Origin: Haemaphysalis longicornis
Taxonomy: Eukaryota; Arthropoda; Arachnida; Ixodida; Ixodidae
Assembly: GCA_013339765.2 (NCBI GenBank)
Contig: CM023454.1
Span: 143,222,593-143,286,592 of the forward strand
Length of the DNA stretch: 64,000 nt
Direction: 5' to 3'
Below, one piece after another: positions 44,371-54,270 of this stretch. The position numbers and the translations under genes are program-made. The first letter of the stretch is position 1; every line of letters starts with the position of its first letter. Under the pieces are notes generated by a model. That model did not search any database, was not told the origin of the DNA, and saw only the letters and a list, made by a program, of their open reading frames with translations.

Positions 44371-44530
44371 TCGCACTTTCATCAGCGTGAACGGCTGCGT
44401 GTTAGTCTTTTTTGTAACGGCAATTGACACTAAGCAAACACAATTTTGGTATCCTTTCCATCCCTTTTCCTAAAGGATGCCTACAACGAGACACTTTTCA
44501 ACGGGTCTCTATTTACTTATTTATTTAATA
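44371..44530 (+). repeat. Direct repeat D2 flanking the long-TIR transposon
   Basis: Partner of D1 in the same orientation, also ending in TCTCTATTTA and a short TTTA tract. Confidence 0.7.
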
Positions 44531-45711
44531 CCTGTTCCCCTTTGCATTCATTACAGGGGGGAGATAAATAATTTAAGACCACTTAACAAAATGATTTTAG
44601 AAAGGAAAGGTGAAAATAGAGATTACAAACAATGGACACATTCACATTTTGCAGATAATATAACTCGCCTATTTTTCTAAGAAAAAATGAACTGTGCAAG
44701 GCGTCAACACTGAAGAAAAGATAATAATTTACTTTAGGATCGTCGTTGAACTTTGGAATATGTAGAATGCGCTTTAATACACTTCTCCTCATCGATTCCA
44801 GTTTTCGAACTATAGACATTATAAAAAAAATGCCACCTAAGGTTTGGTCTGCGATCTTTCTCATCTTAACATTTAGGTTTACCTTTACTTAGGTTAAGCA
44901 TCCCAATTACTATAAAAGCAATCGCACTGCCGTTCTCCGTATTATTTTGAGCGTATCGACCAGCTCTTCGATGTATGGATCATGGCAAACACATGCGCAC
45001 TCCAACATTTAACGCACATGAGTGAAATGTGGTTGTCCCTTGAAAGGTAGTTAGAGGTTCCCTGAAATTTTGCCCAGAAAACCCAACACACGTGCATCCT
45101 TGCGTATTATGTTGCGAACTAGTTTGACTCAATTTACTGGTTAAATTACCTCCAAGTTGTTTATATTCTCTGGCTCTTCTTAAAGAAGCATCATTTGTGC
45201 TAGACGCATTCCATTGGTAAGAACGCTTTTTCTAAAGGTGACGTAACACACTTGTTAACGGACAACGACACTTAATAATCACCACACCAGGATACTATTT
45301 CATTCAATCATGCTGGATCTAATCGGGATCACATTCATTCTTTATATTCCTGTAAACTACACAGTCATTCTCGAGCATTTTGAATTAAGAAAATCACGCG
45401 TGAACTCAACAAGCTGCGTTGACCAAGAAAACTCTAAACAAATCCGTGTTTGCTAGCATGCTGACGATTATGTTTAACCAGATGAGTCATATTCCAAGTG
45501 TGTGTAAGCTAACCTTCAAACACTGCTACTACATTAACATCCAGGCTTCCTCATTGACAAGGCTCTGTTGGTATCGCAAATTTAAAATAACACCTGTTTT
45601 TAATAGGCAGTCATAAATCAGATAAAAAAATAGTGGAGGGCACAAAGTTGATCCTACACATGCACGAGCTGCGCCTGCTATGTGTTTAGTATGAACAATA
45701 TGAGGCAACAT
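44530..45711 (-). other. Possible very old LINE relic
   Basis: On the minus strand a frame near 45529-45711 reads GSTLCPPLFFYLIYDCLL, reminiscent of the RT block 'GSVLGPLLFLIYINDL'. Another at 44583-44864 has LESMRRSVLKRILHIPKF, like a LINE RT C-terminus, and the (TAAA)n on the minus strand at 44512-44528 could be its tail. The matches are weak and the middle is unreadable, so this is only a suggestion. Confidence 0.25.
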
Positions 45712-46735
45712 TGTTTTCGCTGCAATATTGTCAGAAGATATGCCGGAGACTTGCGCTTTCGCACGCCGTTGCCTTTCTTTGGTGGGGAGTCCTTGACATG
45801 GCGCCGGTAGAGATCGTGCGTGGTGGCCGCTTGATCGACACCCTTATCCCATTCCGGCCCAACAAAAAGCTTTTAGAAAAAAATGCCCCAAGCAAAAAAA
45901 ATGTTTTGTATTTACACCTTCCTAATGATGCTTCGAGAAGTGAAAATGGAAAGCGCAGAGTATTTCCCACGAAAGGCAAACCCACACATATGTGTGGGCT
46001 GGGCGTGTATTCGTGGGATCTGCGGGTAGTAAGAATACCTCAAAAACGTCATCAGGCACAGAAAAACTGCATTTTACGTAGTAGTTTAAGGTTTTACATT
46101 GTTTTCAGGAGTACTTTTATTATAAATAAGATTCTGTGAGAATGATTAAAAAATAGGTTTTAATTATAGTAAATATAATTACAATATAATAATATTATCA
46201 TAAGCAATTACTGTACTAGTTCAATTTAAGGCGGGAGAAAACATTACCAACGAGCCAGCATAAAACCGCCAATAAATTAGACACCAATAAAGCAAGGAAA
46301 ATTTGCGCCAATCCTCCTTCCGAATGTGGCTGGAAAGCAAAGCAGTGAACGGCACCCACAACGTTCACCCAATCGACGTCAATTAAATTCACTCACGTGG
46401 CTCTACAAATAGTGAAAGCAGAGACAAGGAAAACGCACTTAACCGCACCCTTTATTACTTCAAAGAGATATTCTTTGCTAAGACTAAATCAATGTATGAA
46501 GCATCAACGGTGGTTGGTTGAGATGTGTTGGTGTAGCACATGCGTGGAAACTCTTTTTTTATAAAATAAAAAAAAAACAGTTCAAACCTGGTGTTAGACG
46601 ATCTAACTTGTCCGTCTGTGCCGCCGCCGACGCAGGCGACGAGATCGGCGGCTGATACGGAGAGGAGCGGGAGGGCAAATACCTTTATTCGGATTTCTGA
46701 ATTGGGCGGCGCAGGGGAGTAGTTCCTTCAGTGTA
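45712..46735. other. Intergenic, no supported gene
   Basis: A 142-codon plus-strand frame (45711-46139) contains basic, Lys-rich sequence (FRPNKKLLEKNAPSKKN) without a known domain. The rest is AT-rich. Confidence 0.45.
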
Positions 46736-46738
46736 GCC

Positions 46739-47660
46739 TATATGCAGTCCGCGCCGTCTGTGCTCTGTCCACCAGCTGCATCCGCCCTGTGCCACGCGAA
46801 GGACCCTACACCAGACCATGACTGCAGCCCCAAGTGCCAACATGGTGGCCTGGACCACCCTGCGCCCACCAAGGACTGGCGAAAAAAGCACCGTCCTCAG
46901 CCTCCCCCGTTGCGGGTCCGGGTACGAGCCCTAAATCCCCAACGCTGGCTGCAGCCCTTCTCGAGTCAATAGCCCCATAATGCCGACCACCCACCGCCCC
47001 ACATGCCGGCACCTCCCCGTGCTCCTCCACATCAGGTGAGCTGGTCAGCTGTCGTTGCTCCCCCGCCAACTGCTCGGGCCCAGTTTCCCCCCCCCTCGCC
47101 ATCCTTCAAGCACAGCCCTTTCAAAACCTTTGAAAAAAAAACTCTCCTCAAAAAGCAATTAGGAGTTACTAATAAACGTGTGGTAACTCTAGAAAAGCGC
47201 ATGTAGAATGTGCTCTCACAAGTGGAACAGTTAGTCAAGCAACAAGCTCAGCGCACCCATGCCACGATGTCGCACCACTCCACAAGGAAGTGGAGGTGTC
47301 AGTTCAAGACCAAGTTACGCGCCCCTAACTTGGTCTTGGTCTCACTTGGTCTCGATACCCTGATACCACACCCGTTACTTCTGTCGCCGCGACCCCCGTT
47401 CTGACAGATAATGGCCTTCTTGCGCGCCTCATTCATGATATGGGTGAACGCCTCAGTAGCCGATTAACCACAGTTGATAGTCGCCTCCATGCCATAGAGG
47501 AAGCAAATCGTCAGACCCGTAAAAAGCCGCAAAAGCGAATCTCGCCCTACGCCATAGAAAAATCAAACCGCAAGGCTCGTAAAAATCTCAAAAAACGCAT
47601 CTCGCTCGACATTGCCGGCAATGCTTCTACACAATTTCCAATCTGCCAATGAATAACTCC
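46739..47660 (+). pseudogene. LINE ORF1 (gag-like) relic with degenerate knuckles
   Basis: PTPDHDCSPKCQHGGLDHPA (about 46815-46870) resembles the CCHC-rich ORF1 end of I-type LINEs of ticks, but the expected second Cys is lost (KDW). Downstream, coiled-coil-like pieces RLSSRLTTVDSRLHAIEE and a Lys/Arg-rich repeat (47440-47652) fit the C-terminal part of ORF1. Frames change several times. It lies just upstream of an endonuclease relic in the same direction, as ORF1 should. Confidence 0.6.
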
Positions 47661-47764
47661 TCACCACCGAGGAAATCATCCGAAAAAATCATTTGTGAAC
47701 CAATTGGCAATGAAACTGGCGCTCATTTCTAAACAAACGACCATCGCTACCCTCGCCCTCTAAC

Positions 47765-48760
47765 ACTTGAAACACGTGATCGCTCTGCAAGAAACTGATA
47801 CAGACAGCGTGTCACTCCGGGGGTACGCGACGTTTGCCACTGACGCAAGGTCTCCAACAGCCACTATTGTTCAAGCTGCTCAAACAGTCGAAACCCACAC
47901 TCTACCTACAACGATCGATTTAACAATCATAATCGAGCTCCTACCCCGCAACAAGTCGCAAGCCAACCTGTATGTCCTGATAATCTACAGTCCTCGAACC
48001 CAGGCTCTCCAAGAGATCGACCACCTTTTACGAACCGTCCTTAAACGTACCAGAGGGCACAAACTTGTGGTTCTCGGGGACTTCAATGCATAACACACAG
48101 CCTGGGGTTACCCCAGAAAAAACAAAATGGGTGCAGCCTTACACGAAGCGACTCTGCAAAACCAACTTCACCTTTGTAACTCCCTACACATTCACACCAG
48201 ACTTGGAAACAGTGTGTGGCGCGACAGTACCCCCGTCCTGAAGTTTGCGTACAACATCAAACGGGCTACAGCGTCGCGCTTGGGCTGAACCCTTGGTAGC
48301 GACCACTAACTAGATATTACAGGAGTTACAGTTACAAATCTCCCATCAAACAGCGAACAGCCAAAAAAATCGGCACTGCGGGCATAAGAAATTGGAAGAA
48401 CTTCTAAGAAACCACCCCAGCTGATCTGATTACAAGTCTCGATGAATGGATGCCTAGCTCATTCAAGAGGTAAGAAAACACACCAAAGAACCTCCCCTTA
48501 CGCAGGGCAACCAAACCATCCGTGGCCATCTCTTCCACCTGGGTACCGCTCGTAGAGGGCTAATCAGGCCATGGAAAAAGAACAAGAGGACCCGCAAGCC
48601 GCAGATCCGCATTGCGAAAATTACGGCAGAAGCGCAAGCGTACACCCGTCAGCTGAGCCAGCAAGAGTGGACGCAGTGGTGCAAAAAGCTACAACGAACG
48701 CTAGAAACCCGCCGCACATGGTACCTGCTGTGTTCCCTCATGGACCCCGGTGAATCAATG
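47765..48760 (+). pseudogene. LINE APE-type endonuclease relic
   Basis: The frame 47767-48093 holds VIALQETDTDSVSLRGYATF (metal-binding Glu in QET) and ends with HKLVVLGDFNA. A stop immediately follows, then HTAWGYPRKNK and ATLQNQLHLCN in the same frame, and later TLGSDH at about 48290-48306. QET, GDFN and SDH are the three signature blocks of the APE-like nuclease that nicks the LINE target. Further on, in other frames, QEWTQWCKKLQ-like text (48645-48700) fits the linker before RT. The RT itself is missing; the copy stops near 48760. Confidence 0.88.
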
Positions 48761-49350
48761 TATATAACCGGCATTTACAAATTCTGGAACGGTGGATCGA
48801 TCGAAGGTCAGGATAATGTGTTTAGTTGGGATCTGTTTTTCATCGCCGAGTACGGAAAGCGCTTTACTGCCATGGCGCCGTGATTCCTTAAGCCTTCCGA
48901 AAGGTCGCATCGGTTTCGGAAATCAGATCTGCCTCAGAGGTCACACCCAGAGAGCTGTTAAGGCTGCAGTGGGGAGTGACCCGGATGTGCCGATCTGCCA
49001 TGCGGGTTTGTTTCCGGAGGATTGTGGATTTCTGCTCAGTTTGAACTTCAACTAGCACTTCACCAGTTCTGAGCTTTTTGGCGACGTATGTTTTGCCGAT
49101 GATAGCTTCAAGGAATGTGGGAACAAGAAATAGAGGTTGGACGTAACGTTCCATTAGTCCACAGATTCAAGGATCACAAAAGGAGGGTAGTTAACTGGCT
49201 TTGGGAGCGAGATCGAAGGCAAAGGAGGAAAAGGAGGAAAAGAAGCATCAGTGCAGCCCATTTTCAGTGACCAACCACGTTTGGGGTAAGGTTTAGAAAA
49301 TACCATATAGTACAGTATAAATTCCGGGGACGCGGGTACTTTCTTCGTCA
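48761..49350. other. No supported gene
   Basis: Sequence downstream of the truncated LINE. Short frames only, no recognised motif. Confidence 0.5.
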
Positions 49351-49407
49351 GCCTTAGCCTTCTAGCTGAAGAGGTCCCGGCCTTAGCCTTCTAGCTGAAG
49401 AGGTCCC
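49351..49407 (+). repeat. 29-bp tandem duplication
   Basis: GCCTTAGCCTTCTAGCTGAA plus GAGGTCCC occurs at 49351-49378 and again at 49380-49407 with no internal change, indicating recent slippage. Confidence 0.95.
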
Positions 49408-49562
49408 TGCCTGGTAAACAGACAGGGAGCCCATCCGCCGGCGCTTTACCACGACTCCGACGGCCACCGTTCCTCGTTTCTTTCCCTCCACCTATAACCA
49501 CATCGCCACGATTGAATACAGCTTATGTTTCTGGGCTCGTGGTCCGCGGTGTCGCCAATACC
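49408..49562 (+). repeat. Interspersed repeat, copy 2
   Basis: Partner of 14555-14715: CTGGTAAACAGACAGGGAG, CCTCCACCTATAA, CAGCTTATGTT and GGTGTCGCCAATACC in the same order. Confidence 0.65.
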
Positions 49563-49827
49563 GCTACCAAGATTATTCAAGGTGCGCCGTACGGGGGCGT
49601 ATCACGTTTGGAGTGACAACCACACTTGCTATAAAATTTACATACTAGATTTTATACTTTTGGTAGTCAGTCACAACTTCATAACTTGGAGTGGATGCTT
49701 CAATTTCCTGTATTGCTTTTTTTCTAGGCAATCCAAAAAGGAAGCTGTGGGACGGTACAAGACGTGCAGGAGGGAAGCACGTGCCTTTATAGTGTAAAGC
49801 CTTTTTTTCACCAACAAACCGCATTCA

Positions 49828-50439
49828 TTAATGTGGAAGCCAGGAGCTGCACATATAACTCGCCACGCAGAAACTTGTTTGCCATGAAAGGGTAACTTTC
49901 GTTAATCCTAACGAGGCTAGCCTTTCTGGTAAGGCCAGATTTTCTAGTGTGAGGCTTTTTCCTCCATTGAGGCTTTGGTCCAAGGTTGAGTACGCAAGCC
50001 TGACTGGTATGGGAAATTCTGCCTTTTGCGGTCCCGTATGCCTGGTTCCGCCCACCATGAGTACAAATAAAGTAATATTATTAATATTATCCAGTGAGCC
50101 CTGTTTCTCTGGTGAGGCTTGTTTCTCTAGTGACTCTAGTGCCGCACACGGGTCCGGAAATACGATATGTTTGGCACTATGCCCCAGTGCTACTGGTTTT
50201 TGCAACACGAATACCAAGGGGTAATGCAGGCCTATGAAGGATATCGCATAATTACGAAGCTGGGTTTGGCGAACATTACGTTCAAAGCGAAGCTTAGCGC
50301 AGGCGACTAAACATACCAAGGTAGAGCACAAGTTGTCACGCAAGTAGACCGAAACATCACCGTAATGTTCCAATGCAAACAATATGTTCGCGGTGCACTT
50401 CGTTGCTTGCCCAAATACGTCCTGCGTGTAGCTAACCAT
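49828..50439 (-). CDS. Unassigned open frame (203 codons from ATG)
   Basis: The frame is open from ATG at 50439 to 49828. The protein has a hydrophobic, Cys-containing first half (SVYLRDNLCSTLVCLVACAK) and a second half with related LEKQASPEKQGSLD and LENLALPERLASLGL segments. I recognise no family. The plus strand across 49949-50224 is also open and has a short degenerate CTCTAGTGA/TCTCTGGTGA repeat, which could make both frames artefacts of repetitive DNA. No splice or promoter signal is evident. Confidence 0.22.
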   Translation of the reverse strand: MVSYTQDVFGQATKCTANILFALEHYGDVSVYLRDNLCSTLVCLVACAKLRFERNVRQTQLRNYAISFIGLHYPLVFVLQKPVALGHSAKHIVFPDPCAALESLEKQASPEKQGSLDNINNITLFVLMVGGTRHTGPQKAEFPIPVRLAYSTLDQSLNGGKSLTLENLALPERLASLGLTKVTLSWQTSFCVASYMCSSWLPH

Positions 50440-50504
50440 GGCATTAAACACGGAACTTTCATTTTTGATAACAGCGTGAAACTGTACACATCAAGGCAAC
50501 CTAA

Positions 50505-50720
50505 AGGGACACTAGAGTGAGTTTGTCAAGCACCCGTATTTCATTGTACAGCGTAAACTTTCTCAAAGAAATGCACTTTTCCTAATTAATCCGGGGCACA
50601 ACACGGCATATCTGTTTTAAAGCCTCAAAAGAAAATGACTTACATGCGTGGTTTCCTGAGGCCTGCTGCGGCCGCACCCACTAACAGCAGTGACGTCCGT
50701 AAAAGGTCCCAAGATTATAA
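50505..50720 (+). mobile_element. Possible TTAA-type MITE fragment
   Basis: CTAA is followed by AGGGACACTAGAG, an end I associate with a very common tick MITE ('TTAAAGGGACACTAAAG'). A GC-rich GGCCTGCTGCGGCCGCACCC stretch lies inside. No matching right end is visible, so the copy is truncated or misidentified. Confidence 0.4.
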
Positions 50721-52777
50721 TTCAAACAAGTTTCGGCTTCACCTCTGTGAAAAGAACACGGCATTCGACGTAAGAAAGAACTAGGCATTCAACGTGATTG
50801 TTGCATGGACATTCTGAATATCTCAGTAATCTGCATACCGCGCTTCTGTCATGTTGTCGGCAGTAAATTGTGTCAGCTAAGCTACCAGCAAGGCTTCGAG
50901 TCGAAGCCATCACTAGCCGAGGCATACGCAACGGATGAACGCCCTCTGTACCACCGCAGACGCTAAAATGCGATGCGCTTTCCCCCATCTTTGCAGCTTC
51001 ACTGGTGAATGCCTATATCGTAAAAAGCGTGTTCGCACCATGCCAAGGGTCGGCTGATTCCTACCTGTGCCCGCTTCCGCCAAGCAGTCGGTGCTTATGG
51101 CAACAGCACGCCGACTATAACTCGCTACCACGTTAGTGTCACTCTGAGAGTGTTCTGCGAAATCGCACATGGAGCAATAAATGTTACAGCGCAAAAATCG
51201 TGAATTCAGTATAAAAGTATTCGCCAAAAACACAGAAATATAGTAAAAAACATGCATTCTCGAGTATGCCAATTTGCGACTTCCAGAACGACATACCTAG
51301 CCATCAAGACAACACTCGTCCACGAGCCGGCAGTACGGTTACCGGAGATACAACGTATATAATGTATAACTAGTTTACATTTTGATCTCGTTTTCGTATT
51401 TCAAGCAGCCTAAATAGCTATTTTTGTATAGCGCTCTTGCAGTTAGCGCCCCAAAATTCCCACAAAATCTAGTATTTAGTGACTGCAATTCTTACGCAGA
51501 AAGCCGTTGGCAGATGTGTGCTGCTGACCGCTGTGCTTGTTCACTCAGCACAAAAAAGTGCTTCCTGCACTCTGGGTTTACGATGTATGGTGAATGTTTC
51601 GAATGCGTTTAGTTCCTTAGTTGCTATAATAATTTCAATGAGCCTTCTCCCGCATTCACTTGGACGCTGCCTTTTCTAATAGCGTACCAGTTAAATGAAG
51701 CGTGGCAAGGGCGCTTAGATGAAGCTGCTGGGACTTAGATCTGGGCCGTCTCTAAACTAAGAAAATAAAAACGGAATCCTGATGGCAGACCGCATGAGTA
51801 AAGAAACAGAGCGCGGCGCTCTTGATAATGATGTGAACAAATATTTAGAAGACAAAAACGAATGTTGGAGTTGTGCCGCTTTTATTCTTTCCCGAGTATT
51901 CGTGTTTTCATTTAAAAAAGGCAAAGTGCCATTGCGCCTCTTGTCAACGAACAACGACGACGCCATACTGCGAGAGCATGCCTAGATTGCCTAGATGTTT
52001 AAAGCACTTACGAACGTTACGTCTGCATTAACTAAGGAGAGCCCAAATAACGGGGTTATTCATTCCACAGTTTAGGTAGCGCCAGAGGAAAAAAACAAGT
52101 TGCACATTGTTTAGGAAGCGCACGTTAGAACTCTGTCAATGCGGACGTAAGTTCATACTTCCATAAGGCTCTGGTGGCACTTGAAGACAACAAATTATGT
52201 AATTTTGTGAGAATAGGCCTCGCTTGACTTGTGAAATGCCCAGCGTGTCTTGTCTGCGTACTCTGCGTGAAGAGGCAACAAACAAAGGCATACATACGAG
52301 GGTTTAGATACTGAAGTTCCCGGAATTGATATCGCAGCGTTCAAAATGGGCTACATTCTTACAGTTTTAATGCTCGCTGTATTTCGTTATTTATATTGCC
52401 TAGCTACAAATTGGTCCGGCACAAAATATTTAGATAATATGAAGGCTTCCTCATTTACCCTTCCCTGATTGGCCGGGTACTGGCAGAGCTATCTTGAACT
52501 TAAATCCGTCCTGCACAAATATTCGGAGTCTGTGTGCTAAAAGGTTTGCTACTGGTTCTATGCGACAAAAAAGTTAGGAGTTTGGGCGCAATAACATCTT
52601 TCAGCCGTAGGAAGTAGGAGACGGCTCTATAATTGCACGACCCATTGAGCTTTTTTCTTTACTCAACATCTCGAATGTTTGGGTTCCAGAGATTATCTCT
52701 GGTGGCAGAAAGATGTAGACCACATCTGGAAGCTGGCTAAGAAGCACCTTTCAGTGTTCACTGAAGATTCTGTTACC
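50721..52777. other. Intergenic, no supported gene
   Basis: Only short frames on both strands. No repeats or RNA genes that I can support. Confidence 0.5.
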
Positions 52778-52781
52778 TTAA

Positions 52782-54270
52782 GGTATGTCCCCACCTATGA
52801 AAAGACGTTTTTAAAATGTATCCAATTTCTTTCTTTTTACATTTTGAAAACCTTCAAACAGTTTGAAATGTTTTGCAGAAAGAATCGTACCCTTAGCTTG
52901 GCTTAAAAGTTATCGCCAATTTTCTCAGAGCACGTGGGTGGTTCTGAAACAAAAAAATAAAGTGGTGCGATAACAGAAACTGATAATGCCGGGAATATCA
53001 GCAGCGTACATTAAATATTTTAGGGGATCTTTTACTCTGGTGGGTAAAAGATTATTGAAAGACAATTTCTGAGTCTTCCTACTTTTTCTAAACATTGCTT
53101 TCATTGCTTTCAAACAATGCTTGTAAGGGGGATGCTTTCTCCCACAAGCGTCCCTATCGTTCACTCTGCGAGCGTGAAGCTCCTGCTGTGATGCTAGTAG
53201 AGTCGTAATATTTATAGGTATTATTCGTTGCAGGAACAATATTACCATAGGTTGGAAGTTTTGATAGAAAGGCGTAGTCATGTCCAGGTTAAGAGGCGAC
53301 AAAAGCGAAAGTTTTGTCACAATCGGTACACAGTGGATGCTGCAGTTGAAGATCGTTTTGACGTGAATGTACCGGTTAGTGCTGCACATCTTGGCAACTC
53401 GGAGAACAATTGTGAGTTCCCACTGCTACAAAGTTTTCTGCGATGAAATAAGAGTATAGGTATGAGAACTCTGTCATCTGTGTTTGCACAACTGACTTAG
53501 GTTGCTCAGACGGCCACATGGCCTTTGCATGCTACCTTTTGGTATATGCGGGGCTCTGGGACACTACAACGATAGCAAAAAAGTACACCCAAATACCTAA
53601 GGGAAGCGGGCATTGAGCTGCCACCGCAGTTCCGTAGCATATTTTACCAGTGACCAGTATCAAGTAAAGTAGGATAAGCACCAATGAATGGTTAAGAAAA
53701 TGCACATCCTCAATAAACTTGGTGAGTTTTTACAATTCCGGACATGTTTATCTCGTTTCAACACGGATAAAAAATTAATATCGTATTTCTCAAAACCACC
53801 TTTTGCACTGTCTTCTTGTGGGAACAGTTGTGACTTAGAAATGAATATTTTTTTTTTCAATGAAATCTCGTGGGTTTTCCTTTTTATTGCTATTTTGTGC
53901 AATGAACTAGGGTTTTTATAAACGGTTTGTGAGTTTTGATGTAATCATGATTTATTTTAAAAAATGCTGACAAAAATTACAGGATTTTTTTGTTTGCTTT
54001 ATTCACTGTAACTTAATTCTGTATTGTCGGATGGCAAAGATTCTTGTTAGTTGCCCAGCATTGTTAGTTGGCTATCTTTATACAAGATATTTTGAAATTC
54101 TGCAATCTATTCAATGTTATGAACGTTCGCGTGATGCCCAAGTTTGGGGTATTTTTTGACAATAGGAAGCATCATTTATAGTTTTTTCAGAATTTAAAAC
54201 TTTTATCCACCATAAAAGAAGCTCCTTTTTTGGGTCGACACAAAAAAAAAGGTAACGGTGGTGGAAATTT
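52782..54270 (+). mobile_element. Kolobok/Mutator-like transposon, copy 2 (internally deleted)
   Basis: The left end is TTAA (52778-52781) then GGTATGTCCCCACC (52782-52795). Downstream the sequence follows copy 1. The first-exon-like part reads VKRRQKRKFCHNRYTVDAAV and ENNCEFPLLQSF (53278-53446). It then jumps at about 53460-53505 to the transposase C-terminal region (CATTGAGCTGCCACC, ~53610). The 3' flank with TGCAATGAACTAGG-type and GTAACTTAATTC-type blocks follows to about 54270. About 1.2 kb of transposase, including all catalytic sites, is missing. The right end keeps GGTGGTG but has lost the rest. Confidence 0.75.
53278..53640 (+). pseudogene. Remnant transposase N- and C-terminal pieces
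   Basis: Residues VQVKRRQKRKFCHNRYTVD and DRFDVNVPVSAAHLGNSENN match MAKFRVKKRLKRTFLGNRHT and the following DADVNVS-type segment of copy 1. After the deletion a short piece matching the copy 1 region around 29335-29440 remains. It cannot be functional. Confidence 0.8.
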
